Positions 25,252 to 34,064 are shown, counted from the first letter of the stretch. The stretch is DNA of 58,897 nucleotides from Bacteroidota bacterium (GCA_030698405.1 JAUYMU010000120.1:1-58897), one strand, 5' to 3'. Notes: generated by a model not told the origin, from the sequence alone. Made by a program: numbers and translations.

Positions 25252-26747
25252 TGATTCTTTGGGATAAATTTGATTCTAGTTTTAAGAAGAATACTTCTGC
25301 CAATGCTTTTTACATAGGTGGGAGGTTTTATTCGTACAATGAATTTGTCGAATACATTTCCGGCAGTCAGCAATTATTGCAGAAGAATATTGGACAATCA
25401 AACGGGCAAACCGTTGGCGTAATTTGCAACGATTCCATCGAAACATTTGCTGCAATTTTCGCGATTTGGTTTTCGGGCTGCTGTTTTGTGCCGCTTCACC
25501 CGCTTCACCCAGCAAACATAAATAATGAAAAAATTCAGCAATCAGGTCTGCAATTTATCTTCGATTCGGAAACAAATCAGTTTCCTATCAATTCACAGGT
25601 GAAACACATTTGCAATAAAGAGATAATAAGCGCCGAACCATTGACGATTAATCAAGAGATGAACCGTGCTTACATCCTTTTTACTTCAGGAAGCACCGGA
25701 AAACCGAAAGGAGTCCCGATCAATTTAAAAAACCTGACCGCTTTCGCCGAAGGGTTCCTGGAACTTTATCCCGATATAACTTCCGAAGATCGCTTCCTAC
25801 AAACTTACGATTTAACCTCCGATGCCGCGTTTACAGGTTACCTGATTCCCCTTTTGTTGGGAGCAACCGTTTTTACCATTCCTGCGGGAGGATTCAAGTA
25901 CCTTTCAATTGTAAAAATTCTTCAGGAACAACAAATTACATTTACAAAATTTACCCCATCTATACTGAATTACCTTCGTCCGTATTTCAAATCAATGCAG
26001 TTCGACTCACTCAAACACTCGCATTTTGGTGGCGAAGCTTTGTCTTTTGATTTAGTTGCGGAGTGGGTTAAATGTGTTCCAAATGCTGAAATATCGAATG
26101 GTTACGGGCCAACCGAAACCACGGTTACCTGCACCATTCACCGAACAAGTATTGAACAACTAAAAGAGCATGTTTACAACGGAATCGTATCGATCGGCAA
26201 ACCTTTTAAAGCGGTAAAAATACTGATTGTCGATGAAAATGACCTTATTGTGCCCGACGGAGAAAAGGGCGAACTTTGCATTGGCGGAGCGCAGGTGATG
26301 GACGGCTACCTGAATGCAATGCAGACTGACAAAAATCCATTTTTTGTTTCTGAAAATCCGAAAGAGTACTATTATCGAAGTGGCGACCTTGTTGTTCGCG
26401 ACCATGAAGGCTTTTTAATGTTTTGCGGAAGAAAAGACGATCAGTTGAAAATAAGTGGATACCGTGTTGAACCTGCTGAAATTGAGTTTGCTGTCAGTCA
26501 ACTTGTAAACGGTTTGAAATCGAAAGCTTATGGATTTCGCAATAAAAGCGGCACTGAAAGCATAGTTGTTTTTATCGAAAAATACGACGAAGAGCCGGAA
26601 AAACTGAAAGAGAAACTGCGCACCCTTCTTCTTTCAGCATTAATTCCTGAAAAGGTAATCGCAATCAGGCAATTCCCGATCAATATGAACGGGAAAATTG
26701 ATAAATCTAAACTCTTTGAGGAATATTCAACCCAGATTTATGGATAA
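25251..26747 (+). CDS. Stand-alone adenylation enzyme (amino acid/acid-AMP ligase, DltA-like)
   Basis: This 498-residue ANL-superfamily enzyme activates a carboxylic acid as acyl-AMP and loads a carrier-protein thiol. Core motifs are in order: YILFTSGSTGKPKG (141-154, ATP loop), NGYGPTE (283-289), YRSGDLV, GRKDDQLKISGYRVEP and the C-terminal catalytic Lys482 in NMNGKID. In the A4 region, YDLTSD carries Asp187 where amino-acid-activating domains and DltA have the Asp that holds the substrate amino group. This favours an amino acid over a fatty acid. It is single-domain, without condensation or thiolation parts; the carrier is encoded two genes downstream. The 3' end overlaps the GNAT gene by 8 bp. 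Confidence 0.88.
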   Translation: MILWDKFDSSFKKNTSANAFYIGGRFYSYNEFVEYISGSQQLLQKNIGQSNGQTVGVICNDSIETFAAIFAIWFSGCCFVPLHPLHPANINNEKIQQSGLQFIFDSETNQFPINSQVKHICNKEIISAEPLTINQEMNRAYILFTSGSTGKPKGVPINLKNLTAFAEGFLELYPDITSEDRFLQTYDLTSDAAFTGYLIPLLLGATVFTIPAGGFKYLSIVKILQEQQITFTKFTPSILNYLRPYFKSMQFDSLKHSHFGGEALSFDLVAEWVKCVPNAEISNGYGPTETTVTCTIHRTSIEQLKEHVYNGIVSIGKPFKAVKILIVDENDLIVPDGEKGELCIGGAQVMDGYLNAMQTDKNPFFVSENPKEYYYRSGDLVVRDHEGFLMFCGRKDDQLKISGYRVEPAEIEFAVSQLVNGLKSKAYGFRNKSGTESIVVFIEKYDEEPEKLKEKLRTLLLSALIPEKVIAIRQFPINMNGKIDKSKLFEEYSTQIYG

Positions 26748-27510
26748 TATTGAAGTTGAAATCAGAAATAACCTGTATGAATTTTATGATTGCGTGGCTC
26801 AGAACTGTGGAATTTATTCCGAAAAACAAGATCACTGGTCGGTTATCAAAAATATCCCAAAAGTTTGGCCCAGAATAATTTACAGGATCAATACTGAAAT
26901 TGTTGAGCAAAAATCATCAATCATTTTTGCTGAAAAAGTTAAATCAGGTTCCTATCCTGAATTACTGATTTCCGGAGATGAAAATATTCAACTAGTTGAT
27001 CCCTTTTTTAGAACGCTTGGTTTTTACCCGTTTTCGGCCTGGAAAGGAATGGCTTTCAAAAATAGTTTCGATATGGTTTTGCCGCAATTACCCGAAACAG
27101 TTAAAATTGTACGATGCGAAAGCGCAGATGATATGGACCAATGGATACAAATTGTTACTTCGGAACTGATAGCACCTGTGCAATTTGACAAGGTCTTGCT
27201 GGGAAATTTAATTGATCAATCCGGAATTGAAGTCTACCTGCTAAAATACAATGGCAAAGGCGTTTCCACCATGCTCGTTTTTAACTCTGAAACTTCAACC
27301 GGACTGTATTTTATTGCAACAAAAAAAACGGCTCAGCGACAAGGATTTGCTAAATTACTGGTACAGCATATTTTATCGCAAAATGCCCGAAAATCAAATT
27401 TGCCGTTAATTTTGCATGCAACAAAAACAGGAGAAGCTTTGTACTCAAAATTGGGTTTCAAGCCTTTTAACCAGTTTTTTTTGTACCGATATTTAAATGC
27501 CAACTTATGA
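26740..27510 (+). CDS. GNAT-family acyltransferase
   Basis: This protein of about 256 residues starts at the ATG overlapping the ligase stop; an upstream in-frame ATG at 26698 would deepen the overlap. The C-terminal half has the GNAT acyl-CoA or pantetheine site: GLYFIATKKTAQRQGFAKLLVQHIL, with the Q/R-x-x-G-x-A core RQGFAK. It continues into HATKTGEALYSKLGF, the usual final beta-alpha block. The N-terminal half is divergent. Its position between adenylation enzyme and carrier, with overlaps on both sides, makes a role in moving the carrier-bound acyl group plausible; direct use of acyl-CoA is the alternative. Confidence 0.8.
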   Translation: MDNIEVEIRNNLYEFYDCVAQNCGIYSEKQDHWSVIKNIPKVWPRIIYRINTEIVEQKSSIIFAEKVKSGSYPELLISGDENIQLVDPFFRTLGFYPFSAWKGMAFKNSFDMVLPQLPETVKIVRCESADDMDQWIQIVTSELIAPVQFDKVLLGNLIDQSGIEVYLLKYNGKGVSTMLVFNSETSTGLYFIATKKTAQRQGFAKLLVQHILSQNARKSNLPLILHATKTGEALYSKLGFKPFNQFFLYRYLNANL

Positions 27511-27755
27511 ACAGACAACAAATTTTCGCCGGAATTGAAGCCATTGCTAAAAAAATATTTGGCGACGAAACAATTATTACTGAAGAAACCACTTCGGCAG
27601 ACATTGAAAAATGGGACTCAATGAACCATGTGATTCTGATCGCCACCATCGAAAAGGAATTTGCTGTTACTCTCGACATCATGGAAATTATTGGGATCGC
27701 CAAATTCGGTGATTTTGCTGACCTGATTGAAAAAAAGCAAAATCAATGCAAATAG
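27507..27755 (+). CDS. Acyl/peptidyl carrier protein
   Basis: This is an 82-residue acidic four-helix carrier. The attachment motif is WDSMNHV with Ser38, which would carry the 4'-phosphopantetheine arm; DSM in place of DSL is a common variant. It resembles DltC-type and stand-alone peptidyl carriers more than the fatty-acid AcpP. The start (ATGA) overlaps the preceding GNAT stop, and the end overlaps the next gene by 10 bp, so it should be made in step with the ligase. No phosphopantetheinyl transferase is encoded in the window. Confidence 0.9.
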   Translation: MNRQQIFAGIEAIAKKIFGDETIITEETTSADIEKWDSMNHVILIATIEKEFAVTLDIMEIIGIAKFGDFADLIEKKQNQCK

Positions 27756-28843
27756 TAGAAATTAAGGTTTCCGATTTACCTGATTTTGTAAAGAGTGAAC
27801 TCTGGCAGCAACTCACAACAAAACCACTGACAGTATTGAGGGCGATCTCTCAATTTCATAATCCACGCGCCAATCCAAACGATATTGCACTCATTTTTGC
27901 CCACGAAAACGGTGAATTGCTCGGTCTGGCAGGAATATTACCAAATCTGATCAATGGGCAGGTTGACCTTCCAGCCAGTTCAAATACCTGCTGGTGGGTT
28001 CATCCTGAAAAAGGCAAAAAGCTTGCATTTCCGCTATTCATGAAAGCCTTTGCAGTGTGCGGCCAACGAATGTTTATGACCGATTGTACTCCACATACCA
28101 TCAGCATTCTAAAAGAAACAAATTGGTTCGAAATCCCCGATATAACTCCCGGAATCCGTGGATTCCTGAAATTTAACCTGCATGAATTAATTCCGGCGAA
28201 ATTACCATCAGCCCGAAAATTAAAACCGTTACTGAAATTGGCAGACCAAACGTTCAATTTCCTTATTGTTCCGTACAAAAAATTGCTTTGGTCAAGAGTA
28301 ATGAGAAGTTTGCCAGAAGTAGAATATCTGAATTCGCTTGACCAGGAATTGCATACATTTATCGAACTTCATACGCAAAACGAGTTTATACGCAGAACAG
28401 GGAAAGATCTGGAATGGATATTGAAATTTCCGTGGATAACTGGATCGGATATCGATCAGTCGAAAACACTGGTTAAATATCCGTTCTCGCACATCGTCGA
28501 AAGTTTTGAACAGTATTTTGTGAAAATTACCGCTTCAAACCAAACAATTGGATTGCTATTAATTTCGGTTAGGGACGGCCACATGAAAATTCCTTATGCC
28601 TATTTTCAGGAAAAAGATGCCCGAATGGTTCTTAAAGTAATTTACCAGCAGGCTCTTCGGAGAAATGTAGTTACCCTCACAGTTTTTAATCCCGTTTTAG
28701 TGAATATGATGGATTCGGTCGTTTATCCTTTTATATTCAAAAAGAAAATAAAACGACTGGTTGCCATTTCGAAAAACTTGTTTGATGATTATCAAAAATA
28801 CCCATTGATTCAGGATGGTGATGGCGACATTGTTTTTACTTAA
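27746..28843 (+). CDS. GNAT-like protein, last gene of the carrier operon
   Basis: This is a 365-residue soluble protein. The N-terminal part (FHNPRANPNDIALIFAHENGELLGLAGILPN) looks like a GNAT beta-sheet, and a second, GNAT-like segment follows from about residue 240 (YFVKITASNQTIGLLLISVRDGHMKIPYAYF). The central region is helical. The acyl-CoA loop is not clearly conserved, so activity is uncertain. It overlaps the carrier gene by 10 bp, confirming that it belongs to this operon. The operon seems to end here; upp follows after 62 bp. Its role is inferred from position only. Confidence 0.65.
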   Translation: MQIVEIKVSDLPDFVKSELWQQLTTKPLTVLRAISQFHNPRANPNDIALIFAHENGELLGLAGILPNLINGQVDLPASSNTCWWVHPEKGKKLAFPLFMKAFAVCGQRMFMTDCTPHTISILKETNWFEIPDITPGIRGFLKFNLHELIPAKLPSARKLKPLLKLADQTFNFLIVPYKKLLWSRVMRSLPEVEYLNSLDQELHTFIELHTQNEFIRRTGKDLEWILKFPWITGSDIDQSKTLVKYPFSHIVESFEQYFVKITASNQTIGLLLISVRDGHMKIPYAYFQEKDARMVLKVIYQQALRRNVVTLTVFNPVLVNMMDSVVYPFIFKKKIKRLVAISKNLFDDYQKYPLIQDGDGDIVFT

Positions 28844-28905
28844 AATTCTGAAACGACCATACTGGATATCGTCTTTTTATTACTTTTGCCCAAACTTTTT
28901 AAATC

Positions 28906-29568
28906 ATGAAGGTAAATATTGTTGGCGAGTCGAATTCCGTTTTTAATCAGTTCATCTCAGAAATCCGTTGCGAAGTAATCCAGAAAGATCCAATGCGGTT
29001 CAGAAGAAACCTTGAGCGTTTGGGCGAAATTTTCGCTTATGAAATAAGCAAAGTAATGGATTACCAAACTGAGGAAATAAAAACCCCGCTTGGAGTTGCC
29101 AAAGTCGAAACGCTGGCTCAACAACCAGTTTTAGCTACTATTTTACGTGCAGGACTGCCTCTTCAGCAAGGATTGCTCAATATTTTCGATCGTGCTGAAA
29201 ATGCATTCATCTCGGCTTACCGCAAATACGATGAAAAAAGCGAATTCCACATCGAATTTGAATACCTGGCTTCTCCATCGCTTGAGGGGAAGGAAGTGAT
29301 TCTCTCCGATCCGATGCTGGCTTCGGGGTCATCGATGGAAATAGGTTACAGGGCGCTGCTAAAAAAAGGAGAGCCAAAGCATGTTCATCTGGTGGCAATA
29401 ATTGCAAGCGCCAAAGGAGTTGAACAAGTAATTAATAACATTACTGATGAAAATGTTACCCTCTGGATTGGCGCTGTTGATCCCGATATGACCTCGATGT
29501 CGTACATTGTTCCCGGACTTGGCGATGCCGGTGATTTAGCTTTCGGGGCAAAGATTGATTCGCACTGA
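28906..29568 (+). CDS. upp: Uracil phosphoribosyltransferase
   Basis: This 220-residue cytosolic enzyme of pyrimidine salvage makes UMP from uracil and PRPP. VILSDPMLASGSS (about 131-143) is the PRPP-binding loop, TILRAGLPLQQGLL (about 78-91) the flanking family block, and YIVPGLGDAGDLAFG the conserved uracil-binding C-terminus. Length is close to the family norm. Upstream, TACTTTTG at 28881-28888 matches a -7 box but I see no good -33 partner. It is unrelated in function to the preceding operon. Confidence 0.95.
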   Translation: MKVNIVGESNSVFNQFISEIRCEVIQKDPMRFRRNLERLGEIFAYEISKVMDYQTEEIKTPLGVAKVETLAQQPVLATILRAGLPLQQGLLNIFDRAENAFISAYRKYDEKSEFHIEFEYLASPSLEGKEVILSDPMLASGSSMEIGYRALLKKGEPKHVHLVAIIASAKGVEQVINNITDENVTLWIGAVDPDMTSMSYIVPGLGDAGDLAFGAKIDSH

Positions 29569-29576
29569 TCCGAGTT

Positions 29577-29687
29577 TCAAGTTCAAAGTTCAAAGTTTCA
29601 AGTTTCGGTCTGTGGTAATTTAAGTGTCAATCATTGTACTGCAATAAAATGACTAAAAATGACGCGAAGCAAATGACCACTAATGAC
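29577..29687. repeat. Simple repeats between upp and folK
   Basis: The segment 29577-29612 is built of alternating TTTCAAGTT and CAAAGTT words. The segment 29653-29687 repeats ATGAC four times and is close to the sequence at 15131-15163. Related AACTTGAAACTT words occur at 44425-44441 and 47211-47240. These are dispersed intergenic repeats; no gene is supported here. Confidence 0.5.
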
Positions 29688-29735
29688 TGTTTACTTCACT
29701 GAATTTGCGACTGATCACTGATTACTTTTCCCTGG

Positions 29736-30221
29736 TCACTTTACTTTTTCAACCCGCAGTTGATCAGTACAATCAGCCAGTAACTGACTGATTGTTTTCT
29801 GAAGAACCGGATGTCTTAAATCAGGCGCGATTTCGTTTAAAGGCACCAATACAAATTTCCGTTCCTGAATTCGGGGATGGGGTATGATGAGATTTGGCAG
29901 TTCAACGATTTTTTCTCCATAAAACAAAATATCAATATCAATGGTACGTGAATCATATTGATTTGATTTCCTGATTCTTCCCAGTTCAAGCTCTGTTTGC
30001 TGTGTTTTCCGGAGAACTTCTTCCGGAGATAGGCGGGTCGTTATTTCGAGCACCTGATTCCAGAACAAATCGGTTGACTCAAAACCCCACGGTTCGGTTT
30101 CGTAAACAGCCGATCGCGCAGTGATTTCTCCAATCAAATTATGCAGATTAACCTGTGCTTCCGAAAATATTTTTTCCTTATCTCCTAAGTTTCCTCCTAA
30201 CAATATATATAGCTTAGTCAT
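29736..30221 (-). CDS. folK: 2-amino-4-hydroxy-6-hydroxymethyldihydropteridine pyrophosphokinase
   Basis: This 161-residue HPPK of folate biosynthesis transfers pyrophosphate from ATP to the pterin. MTKLYILLGGNLGDK marks the true start; an upstream in-frame ATG at 30248 would add nine residues and overlap the preceding gene. Family motifs are YETEPWGF, FWNQVLEI, the late SRTIDIDILFYG (Asp-Ile-Asp metal ligands) and IPHPRIQERKFVLVPL. The gene lies 19 bp downstream of the AlbA-type regulator stop on the same strand, so the two may be co-transcribed. Confidence 0.95.
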   Translation of the reverse strand: MTKLYILLGGNLGDKEKIFSEAQVNLHNLIGEITARSAVYETEPWGFESTDLFWNQVLEITTRLSPEEVLRKTQQTELELGRIRKSNQYDSRTIDIDILFYGEKIVELPNLIIPHPRIQERKFVLVPLNEIAPDLRHPVLQKTISQLLADCTDQLRVEKVK

Positions 30222-30240
30222 TTTCACACAATATTTTGCA

Positions 30241-31602
30241 TTATTCAATTACTTTCCAATAGCCTCCTTTGTCCGGACCAATACGTTCAATCTGTTTGTT
30301 TTTTTGCAGGTTCTGCAGGTTTCGTTCAATCGATCTTTGCGATACTCCAATTTGTAGTGCCATTTCAGGAATTGTCGTATCAGAATTTTCAATAAGTATT
30401 TGGATGATTTTCACCGACGTTTTCACCGACGTTTTCACCGACGTTTTTTCTTTCACTATCTCTGCAACTATCTCTTTTACATCTGGATATGCCTTTAATT
30501 GTTTTGAAAAAAATTCAATCTGTAGTCCGCCAAAACTGGTGTCGAAAACCGGCTTTGCCAATCCGGATGATACGCACATATCAATGATTTTCTCAATTCC
30601 TCTACCCCAGGATTCAATCATTCCAGCCCTAAAAAAAACATTTGCCACATCAGGATTATTGGGCTTAGATGGATGAGTTAGAAACAAATTTTTTAATGAC
30701 CAATCATTTGGAAGCTGTCCATCATTCCAGATTCTGATTTTATTTTCAAAAACTTTAATCTGAATTGGAGTTGCAGTACTGTATTCTTTATGAACAATCG
30801 CATTGATAATTGCTTCGCGTAAGGCTGCTTCAGGATATGGATACGTTTCGACTCTTGTAATTCCTTCGTAACTAACTCTGGCTTTCAGATATTTGGTCAG
30901 GAGCACTTCCATTGTTTTGTCTGCTTGCTGAAAAAGATTGCCATGAATTTCGTCGTGGTATATCAGTTCTGTTTCACTCTCAAAAAAGCCAATTTTTAGG
31001 TACGATCCTGTAATAAATTTCTCCGGATCACGATGAAAAAGCAATGCGGCAGCCCTTTTCAGGTGCCCATTTTCTGAAAGGTGCAAATGATCCAGCAACA
31101 AACCATTGCTTTCGTTTAAGGTATCCTCATCAATTCGCTTCGCTTTTGTCGCTTTTTTCCTGAAAAGCTCAAAAGCAGCACCATCCAACTCCTCGGTCTT
31201 AAGGTGTGGAATCGAAATGCTATCCCAATGTTTTCCTGTTCTTTGTAAAATGAATTTATTCAGGGCATTGCCTTTTAGTTCCTGCTTTGTACTTCCGCTG
31301 CGATAATGGTATTGACCTTTATAATTAATCGGATAAGGATATGGATCTACTACTATTTCAAGATATTGCCCATTAATGTCTTGCCTAAGGTTAACATCCA
31401 CCATAATTCCAAGCAGGTCGCGTACTTTATTTGGTATTTCTTCTGAAAGTCTTTTCGCATCAGTCAAACCAATAATGTCACCATTGTCGTTCTTGCCGAT
31501 GATTAATTTTCCACCCTGTGCATTGGCAAAGCCACAAATCCATTTTATGTATTCATCGCGCCATGTTTCTTTCCATTCAATATTCTGATTTTCTGTGGTC
31601 AT
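30241..31602 (-). CDS. AlbA_2/Schlafen-type DNA-binding protein with ATPase-like domain and C-terminal wHTH
   Basis: This protein of about 453 residues starts at MTTENQNIEWKETW. The N-terminal AlbA_2 (Schlafen-like) domain is marked by GFANAQGGKLIIGKNDNGDIIGL. A central part contains PEAALREAIINAIVHKEY and the GHKL-like block RAGMIESWGRGIEKI, as in the HATPase_c_4 family of putative transcriptional regulators. The C-terminus is a winged helix (TIPEMALQIGVSQRSIERNLQNLQKN). Between them an exact tetrapeptide repeat (TSVK, three times) forms the linker, encoded by three identical 12-bp units. Partners and targets are unknown; such genes are often chromosomal regulators or defence-associated. Confidence 0.8.
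   Translation of the reverse strand: MTTENQNIEWKETWRDEYIKWICGFANAQGGKLIIGKNDNGDIIGLTDAKRLSEEIPNKVRDLLGIMVDVNLRQDINGQYLEIVVDPYPYPINYKGQYHYRSGSTKQELKGNALNKFILQRTGKHWDSISIPHLKTEELDGAAFELFRKKATKAKRIDEDTLNESNGLLLDHLHLSENGHLKRAAALLFHRDPEKFITGSYLKIGFFESETELIYHDEIHGNLFQQADKTMEVLLTKYLKARVSYEGITRVETYPYPEAALREAIINAIVHKEYSTATPIQIKVFENKIRIWNDGQLPNDWSLKNLFLTHPSKPNNPDVANVFFRAGMIESWGRGIEKIIDMCVSSGLAKPVFDTSFGGLQIEFFSKQLKAYPDVKEIVAEIVKEKTSVKTSVKTSVKIIQILIENSDTTIPEMALQIGVSQRSIERNLQNLQKNKQIERIGPDKGGYWKVIE
30408..30443. repeat. Three identical 12-bp tandem units inside a coding region
   Basis: TTTTCACCGACG is repeated three times without change, encoding a T-S-V-K linker repeat of the AlbA_2 protein. Because the unit is a multiple of three, copy-number change would keep the frame while altering linker length. 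Confidence 0.85.
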
Positions 31603-31704
31603 ATTATTTCTGATATTGAATACCTCATGAGTTTGTAACAAAAACACTAATTTCGTACAAATCTATTGTACATTTTCGAATTAAATAACTCAAATACGAT
31701 ACAC

Positions 31705-33474
31705 ATGAAGGAATTTTTCAAATTTATGCTGGCATCCATTCTTGGAATAATGATCGCCGGCATTTTGTTGCTGTTTATTACCATCGGTATTATTTCTGCA
31801 ATGGTTTCTGTTTCCGACCAACCTTCTCAAATTCAAGCCAATAGTGTGCTGTTTATGAAATTTGATCATCAAATTGTTGACCGTGCAAAAAACAATCCAT
31901 TGGAAGGACTGGATTTCGGCATGTTTCAGGGTGTAAAAACAGTTGGGTTGAATGATATCCTCGATTGTATCCGTAAAGCAAAAACCGACGACAACATCAA
32001 AGGTATCTATCTGAACCCAATGGATATTCAGGCAGGAATGGCCACTGTTGAGGAAATCAGGGCCGCGCTGAAGGATTTTAAAACTTCAGGAAAATTTGTG
32101 TATGCCTATGGAGAATATCTTTCCCAAAAAGCGTATTATTTGGTAACAGCTGCCGACTCATTAATCCTGAATCCGCAGGGATCGGTCGATTTTCGCGGAT
32201 TGGGGGGCGAACGGAGTTTTTACAAAAAAGCTTTGGAAAAACTGGGTGTAGAAGTGCAAATTGTTCGTCACGGAAAATTCAAAGCAGCAGTCGAGCCTTT
32301 TCTGCTCGATAAAATGAGCGACGAAAACCGCCTTCAAACCGAAACTTATTTGAACAGTCTTTGGAATGAAATGCTGGTTGATATTTCAGCCTCGCGTAAC
32401 ATGAGTTTCGATGAACTGAACGATATTGCTGATATGGTAGCAACGTTCAGAAAAGCTGATTTCGCGAAACAGAAAAACCTGGTTGACGGCCTGAAATACA
32501 AAGATCAGGTGATTGACGACCTGAAAAAACTAACCGGTACCAGTGAAAAAGACGATGTGAAAGTGGTTGAAATTCAGAAATATGTAAAAGTTCCCGAACA
32601 ACGCGAACAAAAGGGTCTTGCCCGTCATAAGATCGCGGTAATTTACGCATCAGGAAGTATTGATGCCAGTGTTTCGGAAGAAGGAATTAAATCTGAAGAA
32701 CTTTCGAAAGCGATTCGTGAAGCACGTCGCGATTCGTCAATCAAAGCAATTGTGCTTCGCATCAACTCTCCGGGCGGAAGTGCTTACGGATCGGAAGTGA
32801 TCTGGCGCGAAGTAAAACTGGCTGCCGAAACAAAACCTGTAATTGCTTCGATGGGAGATGTAGCTGCTTCGGGCGGTTATTACATTGCATGTGCTGCCGA
32901 CTCCATTCTTGCCGATCGCACAACAATCACCGGTTCAATCGGAATTTTCGGGATGATACCAAACGTACAAAAACTGATGACTGACAAGCTTGGAATTACG
33001 CAGGATGTGGTTACCACCAACGAACATTCTGACATGATTTCGCTCACACGACCAATGTCAACATTCGAACGCAACCTGATGCAGCAATATGTAGAAGATG
33101 GCTACGACACTTTCATCAGCAGGGTTGCCGAGGGTCGGAAGATGGACAAAACTGCGATTGACGAAATCGGACAAGGCCGCGTTTGGGCGGCTCCAAATGC
33201 AAAAGAAATCAAGCTGATTGACGCATACGGAGGGTTGACAGATGCCATTAATCTGGCAAAAAAAATGGCCAATCTGGATAGTTACCGGATTGTGAACTTG
33301 CCGAAACAAAAAGATCCATTTGAAGAATTAATGAAAGGATTTTCAGGATCGGCCAGGGCAAGTTTTATGAAGGATGAGATGGGCGAAAACTATAAATATT
33401 ACGAACAGTTACGTAGCATCATTTCGCAGAAGGGCGTTCTTGCAAGGATGCCTTACGACATTGAAATTAATTAA
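31705..33474 (+). CDS. sppA: Signal peptide peptidase SppA, 67K type
   Basis: This protein of about 589 residues is a membrane-anchored serine peptidase that degrades cleaved signal peptides. The ATG at 31705 (MKEFFKFML) places a single membrane segment at about residues 7-32; the frame is open to 31666. Two tandem S49 domains follow. The catalytic Lys lies in GKFKAAVEP (about 190-198) of the first domain, and the nucleophile is Ser389 in GDVAASGGYY of the second, the Lys/Ser dyad layout of E. coli SppA. NSPGGSAYGSE is another conserved block. It is divergent from the AlbA_2 gene and followed 9 bp later by the DUF3088 gene. Confidence 0.93.
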   Translation: MKEFFKFMLASILGIMIAGILLLFITIGIISAMVSVSDQPSQIQANSVLFMKFDHQIVDRAKNNPLEGLDFGMFQGVKTVGLNDILDCIRKAKTDDNIKGIYLNPMDIQAGMATVEEIRAALKDFKTSGKFVYAYGEYLSQKAYYLVTAADSLILNPQGSVDFRGLGGERSFYKKALEKLGVEVQIVRHGKFKAAVEPFLLDKMSDENRLQTETYLNSLWNEMLVDISASRNMSFDELNDIADMVATFRKADFAKQKNLVDGLKYKDQVIDDLKKLTGTSEKDDVKVVEIQKYVKVPEQREQKGLARHKIAVIYASGSIDASVSEEGIKSEELSKAIREARRDSSIKAIVLRINSPGGSAYGSEVIWREVKLAAETKPVIASMGDVAASGGYYIACAADSILADRTTITGSIGIFGMIPNVQKLMTDKLGITQDVVTTNEHSDMISLTRPMSTFERNLMQQYVEDGYDTFISRVAEGRKMDKTAIDEIGQGRVWAAPNAKEIKLIDAYGGLTDAINLAKKMANLDSYRIVNLPKQKDPFEELMKGFSGSARASFMKDEMGENYKYYEQLRSIISQKGVLARMPYDIEIN

Positions 33475-33483
33475 TCAGATATT

Positions 33484-33786
33484 ATGGAAAAATTATTTTT
33501 ATTAAAACCCGATTTTCAGGATATTAACCGCAATGCAGATGCGAAGTATTTTTGCCCTCCATGTGCCTTGATAGAAGGTGTTTTATCCTTTTATCCGCAA
33601 CTTCGCAATCAATTGGAGGTCACTTATGTCGATTTTGTCCGGCCAAGGCCAGCTATTATTGCTTTGATTGGTGAAGAAAACCAGGGTTGTCCGGTTTTAA
33701 TATTGGAAGATGGATCGTTTTTGAACGAAACGGATGAAATAATTCAGCATTTGACCAAAAATCACCAAATTGGGCAGGCACATTAA
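33484..33786 (+). CDS. DUF3088-like thioredoxin-fold protein
   Basis: This is a 100-residue soluble protein. It opens with LFLLKPDFQD and has YFCPPCALIEGVLSFYP with a C24-x-x-C27 pair, then CPVLILEDG and FLNETDEIIQHL, a thioredoxin/glutaredoxin-like layout that matches the DUF3088 family. The late cis-Pro-type CPVL supports the fold. The function is uncharacterised; a redox or binding role is a guess. It lies 9 bp after sppA and is followed by a terminator, so it is probably the second gene of that transcript. Confidence 0.75.
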   Translation: MEKLFLLKPDFQDINRNADAKYFCPPCALIEGVLSFYPQLRNQLEVTYVDFVRPRPAIIALIGEENQGCPVLILEDGSFLNETDEIIQHLTKNHQIGQAH

Positions 33787-33806
33787 AAAGAACTTTGTTA
33801 ATTCTG

Positions 33807-33843
33807 AATTCCGTCTTTCGAAAAAAGGGCGGAATTTTTTTTT
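33807..33843 (+). terminator. Rho-independent terminator after the sppA unit
   Basis: AATTCCG and a short C/T run pair across a CGAA-type loop with GGGCGGAATT, followed by a run of T residues to 33843. It begins 20 bp after the DUF3088 stop. The following 33844-34064 is AT-rich and holds no site I can support. Confidence 0.75.
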
Positions 33844-34064
33844 GTCCAAAATTTCGGTTCAAAATATATTTCCCGGTAACTATTGACTTTTATTCCTGAA
33901 TGCCGTAAATTTATATAAAAATCTGAATTTCAGTAATTTTACAGATCATTGCTGCGATATAACTCCGGGAGAATTTTCTCCTTATAAAATGAGTTTTCAG
34001 CAGTTGAATTCTGCAAAACCTGGCAATATCAGGTATTAAAAAAACCACTAAAATCTTCAAAAAA

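Noticed and set aside
28881-28888. upp promoter from the TACTTTTG match
   Set aside because: No TTTG-like -33 element at 18-21 nt, so the match may be chance.
31658-31665. Minus-strand -7 box (TAGATTTG) for the AlbA_2 gene
   Set aside because: The nearest TTTG lies 25 nt upstream, outside the spacing seen at the better promoters.
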